DNA of 50,409 nucleotides from Gemmatimonas sp. (GCA_009380025.1 WHSP01000017.1:1-50409), one strand, 5' to 3'. Positions 1 to 9,257 are shown, counted from the first letter of the stretch. Program-made: numbers and translations. The notes: generated from the sequence alone by a model not told the origin.

Positions 1-90
1 GACGAGCCGCGAGTGAGGCGTACTTTTGTACGCCGCAGGGAGCGGCGAGGAAGCGGAACGCAGAGCTGCGCGATTTATCAGGGGCCTAGG
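1..90. repeat. Partial dispersed palindromic repeat at window start
   Basis: The first 90 bases read as non-coding repeat. A perfect hairpin lies at 17-34 (arms GGCGTAC and GTACGCC around TTTT). The stretch at 66-85, read on the minus strand, resembles the GTTGAAAAACAGGCTGCGC motif at 30141 and 50355, as if it were the inverted other end of the same element. The window probably begins inside this repeat. That the two ends are parts of one element is inference. Confidence 0.5.
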
Positions 91-94
91 CTTT

Positions 95-451
95 TCAGTC
101 GGCCACCGGCAGACGCGCGTCGTCGGTCCCCTTACCGCCACCGAGGAAGGCCTGGTAGGCGGCGAGGGTACGCTCGAGGCTGGTAGCCGTGGCGAGACAA
201 ACGTCCGCAACCTGGATGGCCTGCGAGGCTCGGTGGGTGCTCTCGCGGAGTAGGGCACCCTGCCGCTCGAACTCGAGCTGGACATGCGCGTCGGTGCCTC
301 TCGGCGCCGCGAAGACGATCGTGGCCGTCGTCGCGAGAATGCCGCAGATCGCGCCCTTCGCGAACGCTCGTGCCCGCTCGAGCCCTGATGCCGCAAGGGC
401 AACGGTTCGTTTGCCCTCCCGCCACCTCGCTAGCCCAGGTATGAACCGCAT
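95..451 (-). CDS. Hypothetical single-pass membrane protein
   Basis: Encodes 118 residues that I do not recognise. The ATG at 451 is preceded by an AGAGGGAA ribosome-binding sequence; the reading frame continues upstream but that part does not look like protein. A basic N-terminus (about residues 1-30) is followed by a hydrophobic segment of about 18 residues (GAICGILATTATIVFAAP), then a soluble helical tail of about 65 residues. The likely topology is one transmembrane anchor with a short tail. It is divergently oriented from the small gene at 672. No function is proposed. Confidence 0.6.
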   Translation of the reverse strand: MRFIPGLARWREGKRTVALAASGLERARAFAKGAICGILATTATIVFAAPRGTDAHVQLEFERQGALLRESTHRASQAIQVADVCLATATSLERTLAAYQAFLGGGKGTDDARLPVAD

Positions 452-671
452 ATTCCCTCTTCGTTTCGTGACATAAGCCTCGGCGGCGCCCGTCCACGTC
501 CAATATTCGTGCCAAACCGTCCAAATCGGGCACGGGCAGCCGGTGTTCGACGCCCTCTCGCGAGAACGGCCGTCGCAGTGAGGTCGGTAGCCAGTCATGA
601 AGATGGCATGAAGCTGGCACGCCGAAACACTCTGAGAGAGTGACGTTACACCGGGTGGGAGCGATCGATCC

Positions 672-932
672 ATGGTCGAAGGACTGCTCTACACGGATGA
701 GGATGGGCGGGAGTGGACGGTGACGTTGGAAGCGCCCGGAAAAGTCCTGTCAGTACCCTCATCGCTGGAAAGAAGTGGCGCCCTGCTGCCCGAGCATGAG
801 CTCCGGATCGTCTTCCGGTCGGGCGGGGAGACGTACAGTGAGGCGTACACTTCTCTGTCCGCACTGGAGGACCTGTCGGACGACGAAATTCAGGGGTGGT
901 TGGAGACGGCTATAGCGGGGGCCGGCCTCTGA
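672..932 (+). CDS. Small acidic hypothetical protein
   Basis: Encodes 86 residues. The ATG at 672 has a plausible GTGGGAG ribosome-binding sequence about ten bases upstream. The protein is acidic, with no membrane segment or known motif. Its opening (LLYTDEDGREWTVTLEAPGK) alternates like a small beta-sheet domain and its end (LSDDEIQGWLETAI) looks helical. It lies 49 bases before the macro-domain gene on the same strand, so the two may share a transcript. Codon use matches the neighbours, which supports a real gene. Confidence 0.65.
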   Translation: MVEGLLYTDEDGREWTVTLEAPGKVLSVPSSLERSGALLPEHELRIVFRSGGETYSEAYTSLSALEDLSDDEIQGWLETAIAGAGL

Positions 933-981
933 GGCTGAAACCTGGTCGATCACTGCTCCTGACCCGCCGCCCTGACCCGCC

Positions 982-1539
982 GTGAGTGTTCGAAGTGCGT
1001 TACGTGATCGGATGACGATCGTATCAGACGATATCACGCGGATGCACGTCGGTGCGATCGTCAACGCGGCAAACGAGAGTCTGCTGGGTGGTGGTGGTGT
1101 GGACGGCGCGATTCACCGGGCGGCAGGGCCGGATCTGTTGAAGGAATGTCGTACGGTGGGGCCGTGTCCGACGGGCGAGGCCCGAATCACCGCGGGGTAC
1201 CGGCTGCCGGCGCAGTACGTCATCCACGCGGTCGGTCCGATCTGGTGTGGCGGGGGGCGAGGCGAGCCGGAACTGCTCTGCTCCGCCTACCGCTCGAGTC
1301 TCGGGCTGGCCCGAGAGAACGATGTCCAGTCCATCGCCTTTCCCGCGATCAGCTGTGGCGCGTACCGTTATCCGATCGAAGCCGCCACCGGGATCGCCCT
1401 CCGCGAGGTAGCCGCCTTCCTGGACCAGTACTCCACACCAGAGCAAGTATTCTTCGTGTGCTTCGGGGAACAGGTGCGAGCCGCCTACGACCGCCAGATC
1501 GGGGAAGTAGTGGGCCCGGGTCCGGAGCACGCCGACTGA
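982..1539 (+). CDS. Macro-domain O-acetyl-ADP-ribose deacetylase (YmdB/MacroD type)
   Basis: A single macro domain of 185 residues, close in length and layout to E. coli YmdB. Visible motifs are NAAN (28-31), the glycine loop [10 protein letters not shown] (36-45) with the conserved Asp41 and His45, and the phosphate loop ISCGAYRYP (123-131). Proteins of this family hydrolyse O-acetyl-ADP-ribose or remove ADP-ribose from acidic side chains in the cytoplasm. The GTG at 982 is used here, but the ATG at 1012 gives an N-terminus closer to family length and neither has a clear ribosome-binding site. No sirtuin or ADP-ribosyltransferase lies nearby, so the partner is unknown. Confidence 0.9.
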   Translation: MSVRSALRDRMTIVSDDITRMHVGAIVNAANESLLGGGGVDGAIHRAAGPDLLKECRTVGPCPTGEARITAGYRLPAQYVIHAVGPIWCGGGRGEPELLCSAYRSSLGLARENDVQSIAFPAISCGAYRYPIEAATGIALREVAAFLDQYSTPEQVFFVCFGEQVRAAYDRQIGEVVGPGPEHAD

Positions 1540-1729
1540 TCAGATCCTTCCGCCGATAGGGGTACCTCGCACGGGGCACGTTCGAAGATCCCTGAAGCTG
1601 CAGTGCGCATCTGGCCGACACCCCGTCAGGAGCGCTGCGACACCCTATGGCCGGTCCGGTGTATTGGGGCGACCGGCAGAGCCGGCGGACGTTCGAGCCG
1701 GCGCGGAGCACACGAGCGAGTGAGGGAGA

Positions 1730-3574
1730 ATGGCGGAACGGAAGAAGGGGCCCTCAGCGTCGGTTGTCTGGCGCGAGGCCCGACGGCTAGTGGGCGACCA
1801 TCAGCGCTATCTGGTGATCGGTTTCGTTCTGATGATCATCAGCCGGCTCGCCGGCCTCGTCCCTTTAGGCAGTTCCAAGATCCTCGTGGACGACATCATC
1901 GCGGAAAGTCGAAGCGATCTACTCTTACCGCTGGCGGGCGCCGTCATCGTTGCCTCACTGATCCAGGCGGTCACCTCGTTCAGCCTGTCGCAGGTCGTCG
2001 GCATCACGGCGCAGCGAGCGATCACCCAGATGCGGCGTCGGGTGCAGGCTCACGTCGCACGACTCCCCGTCCGCTATTACGATTCCACCCAGAGCGGCGT
2101 ATTGATCTCGCGTATCATGACCGACGCCGAGGGCATTCGGAACCTGGTCGGTACCGGGATCGTGCAGCTCGTCGGCGGTCTGGTCGCCGCCGCGATTTCC
2201 TTGGGAGTCTTGCTGTGGCTGAACTGGCAGCTCACCCTCGGGATCGTTGTTCTCCTCCTTCTGTTCGGAGGCGTGATGATCGCCGCGTTCACGCGGCTCC
2301 GTCCGATCTTCCGCACGCGAGGCGAGCTCAACGCGCTGGTCACCGGTCGACTGGGTGAAACGCTCGGTGGGATTCGGATCGTCAAGGCGTACGGTACCGA
2401 GAAGCGTGAAGAGAGGGTCTTTACACAGGGAGCGCACAAGCTGCTGCGCAACGTTGCGAGCACGATCACCGGGACTTCCGCTGTAGGCGCTTTCGCAACC
2501 GTAATCATCGGCGCCGTCAGTGTTCTGATGATCGTGTTCGGTGGCGGCGCAATTCTGGCCGGGGAAATGACACTCGGCGATCTCCTGATGTATATCCTCT
2601 TCACCGGGATGATGGCGGCGCCCGTCATCCAGATCGCTTCCATCTCGACCCAGGTGAGCGAGGCGTTCGCGGGCCTCGACCGGATCCAGGAGTTGCTCGA
2701 CACGTCAACCGAATGGGATGAGGACCGCGCCCGCACGCCGTTGCTCCACGTCGAAGGGGAAGTCGAGTTTCGGGACGTCGAGTTCGAGTACGACGCTAGT
2801 GTGCCGGTTTTGAATGGGGTCAACTTCGCGGCCCCTGCTGGCTCGACGACCGCCCTCGTCGGCTCGAGCGGCTCGGGCAAGAGCACGCTCATCGGCCTCG
2901 CGATGGCGTTCCATCGACCGAAGTCCGGCCAGATCCTCATTGACGGCCACGATCTCGATGACGTTCGGCTCAGCGACTACCGATCCCACTTGGGGGTGGT
3001 GCTCCAGGACAACTTCCTGTTCGACGGGACTGTTGCGGAGAATATTCGCTTCGCACGCCCGGACGCCTCACACGAGGAAGTCATCGCCGCAGCGAAGACT
3101 GCCCATTGCGATGAATTCGCCTTGTCGCTTCCACAGGGCTACGAAACGGTGGTTGGGGAGCGGGGCGTCAAGCTCTCCGGGGGGCAGCGTCAGCGGGTCG
3201 CGATTGCGCGAGCCGTTCTCGCTGATCCGCGGATCCTGATCCTGGACGAGGCCACGTCCAGCCTCGACAGCGAAAGCGAAGCCCTGATTCAGGACGGACT
3301 TCGCCGTCTCCGCCACGGACGCACGACGTTCGTCATCGCCCATCGCCTTTCCACCATCCGCAGTGCCGACCAGATCCTGGTCCTCGAGGGAGGCCGGATC
3401 CTCGAACGCGGCACCCACGCTGAGCTCATGGTCGCAGAGGGCCGGTATCGGGAGCTCCACGATCGTCAGTACTCGTGGGAGTCGGACCGGTTCGTCAATC
3501 CGGGTGAGGACTTTACGCCCAATGTTGCCGTCGACGTTCCAAAGATCCGAGAGACGCGCGCGACCGCGCTCTAG
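1730..3574 (+). CDS. ABC exporter, fused membrane and ATPase domains (MsbA/multidrug type)
   Basis: A half-transporter of 614 residues, typical for the type IV exporter family. Residues about 25-315 form the six-helix membrane domain and about 345-580 the ATPase. Motifs: Walker A GSSGSGKST (378-386), Q-loop Gln426, signature LSGGQ (482-486), Walker B LILDEATS (503-510) and H-loop His538. It would act as a homodimer in the inner membrane and export lipid or a hydrophobic compound; the substrate cannot be read from sequence. GAGGG sits just upstream of the ATG at 1730. The C-terminal tail after 580 is not conserved-looking. No partner gene is adjacent. Confidence 0.93.
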   Translation: MAERKKGPSASVVWREARRLVGDHQRYLVIGFVLMIISRLAGLVPLGSSKILVDDIIAESRSDLLLPLAGAVIVASLIQAVTSFSLSQVVGITAQRAITQMRRRVQAHVARLPVRYYDSTQSGVLISRIMTDAEGIRNLVGTGIVQLVGGLVAAAISLGVLLWLNWQLTLGIVVLLLLFGGVMIAAFTRLRPIFRTRGELNALVTGRLGETLGGIRIVKAYGTEKREERVFTQGAHKLLRNVASTITGTSAVGAFATVIIGAVSVLMIVFGGGAILAGEMTLGDLLMYILFTGMMAAPVIQIASISTQVSEAFAGLDRIQELLDTSTEWDEDRARTPLLHVEGEVEFRDVEFEYDASVPVLNGVNFAAPAGSTTALVGSSGSGKSTLIGLAMAFHRPKSGQILIDGHDLDDVRLSDYRSHLGVVLQDNFLFDGTVAENIRFARPDASHEEVIAAAKTAHCDEFALSLPQGYETVVGERGVKLSGGQRQRVAIARAVLADPRILILDEATSSLDSESEALIQDGLRRLRHGRTTFVIAHRLSTIRSADQILVLEGGRILERGTHAELMVAEGRYRELHDRQYSWESDRFVNPGEDFTPNVAVDVPKIRETRATAL

Positions 3575-3576
3575 CC

Positions 3577-3793
3577 TCGGGCAATCCCGTCGCCGGGCAG
3601 ATCATCAACTGGACCGTCGTTGCCGGGGGAGGGTCGACGTTCTCAGGCGTTACGGTCAGTGGTGCGTCCGGGACGACCCTCGACACTTGGACACTGGGCC
3701 CCGCCCGGTCCCCAGAGGGTCGAGGCGCGCGCCGTCGACAGCACGACGGGCGAACCGATCGTTTTTGCCGTGTTCGACGCGACGGCTAGCTGA
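3577..3793 (+). pseudogene. Relic of a bacterial Ig-like domain protein (frameshifted 3' end)
   Basis: Directly after the exporter stop, translation from 3577 gives an Ig-like strand pattern (NPVAGQIINWTVVAGGG, then SGASGTTLDTWTLGP). The match breaks near 3717 and resumes one frame over with RVEARAVDSTTGEPIVFAVF, ending at a TGA at 3791-3793. Together these form the end of the Ig-like repeat common in secreted surface proteins. There is no start codon or upstream remainder, so this is a decayed fragment with at least one frameshift. The intact surface protein at 18990 shows that this genome uses Ig-like repeats. Confidence 0.7.
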
Positions 3794-3831
3794 TCGCCAC
3801 GTGCGGTCCCCCCACCTCACCCGCGACCCCC

Positions 3832-4371
3832 CTACAACCTACCGCGGATCGCGATCGCCATTGGCGACTCGTTGAGCTCCAACTCCTCGAGCCTCCATTT
3901 ACCATCGTCCAAACGAACGATACAACTGAACGACCGCAGCAGCGTCGACCCGTCCACGCGCGCCTCCTCTACGTACGAGTCCACCCGGTAGCGACCTCCG
4001 CCCAAGGCCACCGTCTGATCCTCGGTCGTCGCCGCGAACGTGACGACCGAAGAGTTGTCTTCGATTTGCTCGATGACCGACTTTGCGCAGACATAGAACA
4101 CCTGCGGGTCGTCGCCGGGGCGGAATCGTAACGTCGGCTCCGGCGCGTACTCAATCACTGTCTGAGCGTACCAATCCGCCACCGCAGGGCCGTAGACATC
4201 CGAAAAGCCGAAGGCGATCAGAGCGATGATCGCGGCGATAAGAGCCCGCACCGTTCGGACACGGCCGCTCGTTGGAGCGCGTTCACGTGACGCTCCCCCA
4301 CAAGTGACGCAGCGGTCGGCGATCGTCGGGAGTCGCTTCGCGCATCGTCGGCAGTGGTTGCGGCGCATCAT
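3832..4371 (-). CDS. Zinc-ribbon membrane protein of unknown function
   Basis: Encodes 179 residues. The N-terminus carries two CxxC pairs (Cys7/Cys10 and Cys21/Cys24), a small zinc ribbon expected in the cytoplasm. One hydrophobic helix follows (about 43-60, VRALIAAIIALIAFGFSDV). The remaining 115 residues would be periplasmic and look like an NTF2/cystatin-sized alpha+beta domain. The layout resembles zinc-ribbon proteins that tether an extracytoplasmic domain, but I do not recognise the family. The ATG at 4371 is directly followed by a second ATG and either could be used. Confidence 0.65.
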   Translation of the reverse strand: MMRRNHCRRCAKRLPTIADRCVTCGGASRERAPTSGRVRTVRALIAAIIALIAFGFSDVYGPAVADWYAQTVIEYAPEPTLRFRPGDDPQVFYVCAKSVIEQIEDNSSVVTFAATTEDQTVALGGGRYRVDSYVEEARVDGSTLLRSFSCIVRLDDGKWRLEELELNESPMAIAIRGRL

Positions 4372-4543
4372 GGGAAGTATGGTCCGTTGCAGGTGGCGTG
4401 GGGTTTATCTATTCATGTAAGTGCAGGTTATATACCAACTTATAGAGACTTAAGGTCGAGTGTCCGCGGGCGCCTCGGGGCCGCTGGTCGGTGCTCCTGG
4501 TTCTATGTCTCTGTCCTTCGACAGGCGGCGACTTTGCGTCCCG

Positions 4544-5863
4544 TCACCAGGCGTCGGTCGGGAGGGAAGCGGCCTCGGGTTCAGGTTCCTGAACGCCCCG
4601 CAGCGAAGAGGACAGCCAGGAGGAGAGGCTGGCCATGAGCAGCTGGATGAGGGCGACGATTGAAAAGCCTGCTGCGGAAGCTACCTCAGCCTCCAGCGGA
4701 ACGAGGGCTAGCAGGGTGATAGAAAGGGTTGCCAGGATGGAGAAACGGAGGCTTCCGGTGCTGAACATAAGGCGACCGGCGAGCCAGGGTGTCAGCAGGG
4801 CCGAGATTGCGAGCGATCCGAGCGCAGCGCGAACGTCAACGGTGCCCGCGTTAGCCCCGAAGATCCAGGTTGCGAGGAGAATCAGGGTGAGCGCGTCGTT
4901 CGACCACCGCCGAAGGCGGGTCCTCGAGTCGGTAGGCCGGGGCCTGGAGGAAGTCGGTTGCGCAGCCACCCGCGCCCGGCGTACGAAGCCCCGCGTGTCC
5001 GTCTCGATCGCGCGGAGTAGCGCCCCGGCGTCAGCGAATCGATCTTCCGGGAAGGGGGCCAGAGCTCGCTCGAGGAGCTCCATCACCGGTGGCGGGAGGG
5101 AGTGCCTCCGGCGCAGTCGGGACAACGACTCCTCGATCTCCAGGACGGTGTGTTCACCATCCATCGCTCGAAAGAGTCGGCGCCCGGTAAAGAGGTTGTA
5201 AGCGACGGCCCCGAGGCTGAACACGTCACTTGCAGGGGTCAACGTCTCTCTGCCGCGAAGCTGTTCCGGCGAGGCGAAGGCGGGCGAGAGGGGCTCCGCT
5301 GTACCCGCCAGGGCGTAGGTGAGGGTCAGGTCGCCATCGATCACTCCCTGGGCGATACCGAAATCGAGAACCTTGACGCACGTTCCACCATCACTGTTGA
5401 CCGCCATGAAGAGGTTGCCGGGCTTGACGTCCCGGTGGACCAGCCCGGCGCGGTGTCCGGCAGCGACACCGGCGGCCGCCTCCCGTAAAGCTGCGAGCGC
5501 CGAGTCGAGCCGTGGAAATCCAACCCGCCGGAGCCGGGTCGCGAGATCCTCCCCCTCGAGGAGCTCCATCGTCAGGAAATCGAGTCGCAGGCTCGGGTCG
5601 GTTCCGCAATCGTATACGGCGACCACGTTGGGATGCTGGATCCCTGCGGCGATGCGCGCCTCGCGTGCAAGCCTCGATCGCAGTTGCCCATGCGCTTCGG
5701 GATCGGGCGACTGCGGCGTCAACACCTTCAGGGCGACGTCTCGCCGGAGCTTCGCGTCGTGCGCTCGGTAGACGACCCCCATCCCTCCACGACCGAGCAC
5801 TTCCCCCACTCGGTACCGGTCGAGAAGTGTTCGATCCGTGAGCAGCCCTTCGAGGCCGAACAT
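4544..5863 (-). CDS. Membrane-bound eukaryotic-like Ser/Thr protein kinase
   Basis: Encodes 439 residues from the ATG at 5863. The frame stays open to 6010, but those extra 49 residues look non-conserved and the kinase fold begins right after 5863. Catalytic motifs are complete: P-loop GRGGMG (24-29), invariant Lys46 (VALKV), HRDVKPGN with catalytic Asp145, and DFG (167-169). After the kinase domain (ending near residue 290) and a basic linker come four hydrophobic segments (about 323-340, 347-367, 371-391, 392-417), so the kinase would be anchored by its C-terminus facing the cytoplasm. No PASTA or other sensor domain is present. Its targets are unknown. Confidence 0.9.
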   Translation of the reverse strand: MFGLEGLLTDRTLLDRYRVGEVLGRGGMGVVYRAHDAKLRRDVALKVLTPQSPDPEAHGQLRSRLAREARIAAGIQHPNVVAVYDCGTDPSLRLDFLTMELLEGEDLATRLRRVGFPRLDSALAALREAAAGVAAGHRAGLVHRDVKPGNLFMAVNSDGGTCVKVLDFGIAQGVIDGDLTLTYALAGTAEPLSPAFASPEQLRGRETLTPASDVFSLGAVAYNLFTGRRLFRAMDGEHTVLEIEESLSRLRRRHSLPPPVMELLERALAPFPEDRFADAGALLRAIETDTRGFVRRARVAAQPTSSRPRPTDSRTRLRRWSNDALTLILLATWIFGANAGTVDVRAALGSLAISALLTPWLAGRLMFSTGSLRFSILATLSITLLALVPLEAEVASAAGFSIVALIQLLMASLSSWLSSSLRGVQEPEPEAASLPTDAW

Positions 5864-6218
5864 TGTCACTACATCGAGACAGGCAAGCGAAGAGAGCGTG
5901 GCGAGGCCGGCTTCGTTCCGCTCGGTCGGGGTGCTGGGCTCCGGGCCGGGCAGGGTGGCAACCGACGATCCGATAGATAGATGGCAGGACCCCAGGGGGC
6001 AAGGCGCCACGCAGCATAACCTGCACGTCTCTCATTGGCGCCGGAGATCACCCCGATGATTCCGAGGCACCCCGCAAGATCACTGCGCTGGCACGCGAGC
6101 GATCCTCCGGGGCGGCGAACCATGGCTGTGATAGCGATTGATCACGACTCCAGCGCTGGATTTCCCGCGATCGTGATCTACCGATGTGGTTGGGCACCGA
6201 ATCCGTTGAGGGCGATTT
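5864..6218. other. Gap between kinase and diguanylate cyclase genes
   Basis: These 355 bases lie upstream of the kinase and downstream of the cyclase, both on the minus strand. The part to 6010 is open in the kinase frame and could extend its N-terminus. I see no other convincing gene. No continuing EAL domain of the truncated cyclase is recognisable beyond its stop codon at 6219. Confidence 0.4.
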
Positions 6219-7445
6219 CTAGAAGAGCAGCCGTAGCTCGTTGTTCGTGAGAGTGGAGCTGAGCTTGGTTTCGAGCTTCAGCTGATCCGCGAGCTCGCGC
6301 CGCATCGCGTCGTCGAAGATCTCGTAGGTCGCGGTGGGATTGCGTCGGGCTCGGTACATCGCGGCGTCGGCATCTCGGAGAACGTCGGACGGGCTCTCGT
6401 AGCGACCGCTACCGAGGGTGAGGCCGACGCTCGCCCGGACGGGTACGTCCTGCCCCGCCAGGGCATAGGGATCCGACAGGGTTTCGACGATCCGCTCAAC
6501 GAGACGTCTTGCCACGTGGGCGCTCGGCACCTCGTCGAAGAGGATCGCGAACTCATCGCCCCCGAAGCGAGCCACCGTATCGACCCCCCGCACACAGCCG
6601 TCGAGGCGTCTCGAAACGGCGATGAGCAGCCGATCGCCCTGGTGGTGGCCAAAGCTGTCGTTGACCGATTTGAACCCGTCCAGATCGAGGAAGACGACGG
6701 CGAATCCGTTGGTCGGCCAACGGCGCATCCGGGTGAGGGCCTGTTCGAGGCGATCGAGGAAGAGCGGGCGGTTCGCCAGACCGGTGAGCGGGTCATGCAA
6801 CTCCGCGACCCTCAGCTCGTCTTCGACGAGCTTCCGGTCCGTGATATCATGCAGCACAGTGGCATCGGAACACCCCTCGAAAAACATCCGATAACGTCGG
6901 GCGGACTGCCGGGGAGCCTTCTCCCGTCGTGACCGCTTGTCCAGGCCCAGGTGCACGACGGCGAGCGACGCCACCTCGGTCAACATCCGCGACTCCAGCC
7001 GGGTCCACGACCTCTCATTCCGCGTCCATGCCGCGACTCCGCCCCTGCTCATCCTGGATCGAGAAGGGAATGGAGCCCCCAGATAGCCAGACGGCACGAA
7101 CCCGAAGGTCCCCGCAGCCTCGGCCGCCTGCAACACGCCAGCCCCATTCGTCAGGCGGTTTGCGCCCGAAGAGACTGCACCGAGGGAGATCGAAGCCCGC
7201 GCGGCCCGAACACCATCCACCGTCGACACGAGAAGGGCGTCTCCCTCTCCATCGGGAAGGGCGAGGGAGAGAACGTCGACGTCAAGAGCGGATCGGGCAA
7301 GCCGGAGGAGGGACTGAATCGCACTCCACCATGGCTGCCTGTGCGGCTCGATGGGAGACGACCCTGCCGTTGCCTGCGTCAGGCCTTTTGCCACAACGAT
7401 TTGGAATTCGATGGGTCGGCTGAACAGCGCGAGATCGCCCGACAA
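6219..7445 (-). CDS. Diguanylate cyclase (GGDEF), truncated before its EAL domain
   Basis: Encodes 408 residues from a TTG at 7445. Residues about 35-170 look GAF-like. A PAS remnant begins RYRMFFEG (184-191) and jumps within a few residues to the PAS end (HDITDRKL), so the PAS core is missing. The GGDEF domain (about 212-380) is intact, with GGDEF at 295-299 and the inhibitory site RGVD (286-289), so c-di-GMP synthesis with product inhibition is plausible. The protein then reads into the usual start of an EAL phosphodiesterase domain (ETKLSSTLTNNELRLLF) and stops. It appears to be a former GGDEF-EAL protein reduced to the cyclase. Confidence 0.85.
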   Translation of the reverse strand: MSGDLALFSRPIEFQIVVAKGLTQATAGSSPIEPHRQPWWSAIQSLLRLARSALDVDVLSLALPDGEGDALLVSTVDGVRAARASISLGAVSSGANRLTNGAGVLQAAEAAGTFGFVPSGYLGAPFPSRSRMSRGGVAAWTRNERSWTRLESRMLTEVASLAVVHLGLDKRSRREKAPRQSARRYRMFFEGCSDATVLHDITDRKLVEDELRVAELHDPLTGLANRPLFLDRLEQALTRMRRWPTNGFAVVFLDLDGFKSVNDSFGHHQGDRLLIAVSRRLDGCVRGVDTVARFGGDEFAILFDEVPSAHVARRLVERIVETLSDPYALAGQDVPVRASVGLTLGSGRYESPSDVLRDADAAMYRARRNPTATYEIFDDAMRRELADQLKLETKLSSTLTNNELRLLF

Positions 7446-8578
7446 CTTCGCAAATGACGGGCCTCGTCGGCCAGCATCTTGAGGGATTCGAGCGTCTTCC
7501 GATCAACGATCCATATGACAAGATCTTAGGAGGCACGTTCTGGAACAGGGGTACTTGTGAGCGACAGCTATTAGAGGAAATCTTTTCCAGATATGGAACG
7601 GAGTTCCGACGGTCAGTCGCCATCGCGACACTCCGATCCGACCGGACCGGGCTGAAGATGAGGGTCGGCAACAAGATGGCCCGAGGGGGTCAATTGCAAC
7701 CGTAGCGCAGCCGGCAGGTATCAAAGTCGACATCGAACAGAAGAGGGGTGGACCCGTTGTCGGAGCGAGGGCAGGAGATAACAGTCGAGCGAGGAGGAGA
7801 TCGGAGCCCTTGGCAAAGGCCGGATGCGTCGGGAGGATGGACTGGGTTGCTCCTTGCCTTATCTTGGCGTTGAGGCCTGCCGCGGGGTGTACTCAGACCC
7901 CCGGTGGCGACGACCGATTCGGCGGGACGGGTGATCGACGACTTGAGGCGGCGGCCCGAGCCCCTGCCGAGCACGAAGGAGGCGCTTGCGGATCCGATCT
8001 CAAGCTCGCGGCGCAACGCGACCGTGGTTGCGGCGGAGAGGGTTTCACCGGCGGTCGTGACGGTGAAGTAGTCAGACGGGAGCGTGGGGGCCCGCACTCC
8101 AGCAAACGCCCGCCGAGCGACGATCGGCGTCCGAGCCAGGGAGTTCTTCCCTGGGGCCTGCGGATGATCTCCCGGCTCCTCACCCGCCATCGTCCCGACC
8201 TTCTGTCACGATCGGAGGGTCGGGGCTCCGGCCAGGAAGGGCGGATCGCCGCGAAAAACGAGGCCGCCCCTCAGCTGGACGACACTTTTCGAGGGCCTCT
8301 GCTCCTCGCCGGAGTCGGCGGTACGATCCTGGCAATCGTTGGGATCTCGCGAGGCGCGGGTGAGTTGCACTGGAAGCGGTGTGCTGCCGATTCGCGTCCA
8401 CCGATTGCCTGATTCCCTACTGCCCGAGATCGCCGGCATGGCCGCCGTGGAAATACAGCGGCGTAATGCAGGTAGGCGACTGGTTTCGAACGCCTTGCAC
8501 GGAGTCGCCGCGCCCGGCGAGAAGTCGCGGAGCGGTTTTGGATCCGTTACTTTCTACCCGCTGTAAACACCTTGGTCC
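7446..8578. other. 1.1 kb without a convincing gene
   Basis: Several frames are open here but none has protein-like codon use throughout, a ribosome-binding site and a recognisable domain. The minus-strand frame at 7690-8190 has a protein-like patch (SDYFTVTTAGETLSAATTVA, about 8000-8100), and the minus strand near 7450-7510 reads RKTLESLKMLADEARHL for a short stretch. These could be decayed gene pieces. The promoter of the cyclase should lie at the left edge. I cannot assign anything further. Confidence 0.35.
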
Positions 8579-9094
8579 ATGAACCTGCTTGAAGTCTCAC
8601 CGCCAGCGATGCCCGCAACTCGCGAGTTGCGCCTGAACGACGGATCGGTCGTGGTGCTCGACGATCCGGATTTCTGGCGCTTTTGGAAGTCGAAGCTGTT
8701 CATTCACAATCGGCATGTATGTTTGAGGGATACGGAAGGTAGGATCCGAAGGCTGCACCGAGAGGTACTCGAGGTGCGTGATTCGAGAATCGTGCGTTTT
8801 CTGGACAGCGATCCGAGGAACTGCACGCGCTCGAACCTGCAGGTGTTGGATCGCAGCGTTCTGGCGACGGCCCGCCCGGCACAAGGAGCCTGCTCATATA
8901 AGGGCGTTTCTCCCTATCGGGGAAAGTGGCAGGCGACGATCCGGCTGGATGGAAAGCTCAAGTGGTTAGGGAGCTTCGAGTCGGCTGAGGATGCCGCGAA
9001 AGCGTACGATGACGCGGTTCTGCAGCATCGAGGTCGGACCGGCGTCCTGAACTTTCCGAAGCGCGGGCGCCGACGGAAAAAGGAGGCGAGCTGA
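8579..9094 (+). CDS. AP2-domain protein related to HNH homing endonucleases
   Basis: Encodes 171 residues. The C-terminal part (about 106-160) is an AP2 DNA-binding domain ([33 protein letters not shown]), the three-strand fold used by plant ERF factors and phage/bacterial HNH enzymes. The N-terminal 95 residues align with the HNH_3 part of such enzymes: LHREVL is followed by [10 protein letters not shown] and TRSNLQVL. Where active enzymes have DHINGD, this one has RFLDSD, so the catalytic histidine seems lost. It may be a DNA-binding protein derived from a homing endonuclease. A basic tail (KRGRRRKK) ends it. It stands alone with no phage genes around it. Confidence 0.8.
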   Translation: MNLLEVSPPAMPATRELRLNDGSVVVLDDPDFWRFWKSKLFIHNRHVCLRDTEGRIRRLHREVLEVRDSRIVRFLDSDPRNCTRSNLQVLDRSVLATARPAQGACSYKGVSPYRGKWQATIRLDGKLKWLGSFESAEDAAKAYDDAVLQHRGRTGVLNFPKRGRRRKKEAS

Positions 9095-9203
9095 CATAGA
9101 ACTTCTCGCCGAAGGGTCGTCGTCGTAGTTCTCAACGAAGTTTGCCAGGCAGCGGTAACGGGGTCGCGAGGATCCAGCCGCTTCGTCGGCCGTCCCGCCT
9201 CGG

Positions 9204-9226
9204 ATTCCGCCTTCGCGGGAATGACG
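9204..9226. repeat. Short palindromic repeat (ATTCC-N-GGAAT class)
   Basis: The sequence ATTCCGCCTTCGCGGGAAT plus GACG is one base short of a widespread intergenic repeat with arms ATTCCCGC and GCGGGAAT. Such elements resemble the Neisseria dRS3 family and occur in many Gram-negative genomes. It lies in the 200-base gap between two convergent genes. Confidence 0.55.
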
Positions 9227-9257
9227 ACGGGAATATCAGTGAGTGCGGGATCGACGA

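Noticed and set aside
7454-7705. Plus-strand frame of 83 codons upstream of the cyclase
   Set aside because: No ribosome-binding site or family resemblance, and it covers the likely promoter region of the divergent cyclase gene.
7690-8190. Minus-strand frame with a protein-like patch
   Set aside because: Only part of the frame looks like protein, there is no recognisable domain or start signal, and the rest is low-complexity; left as a possible relic.
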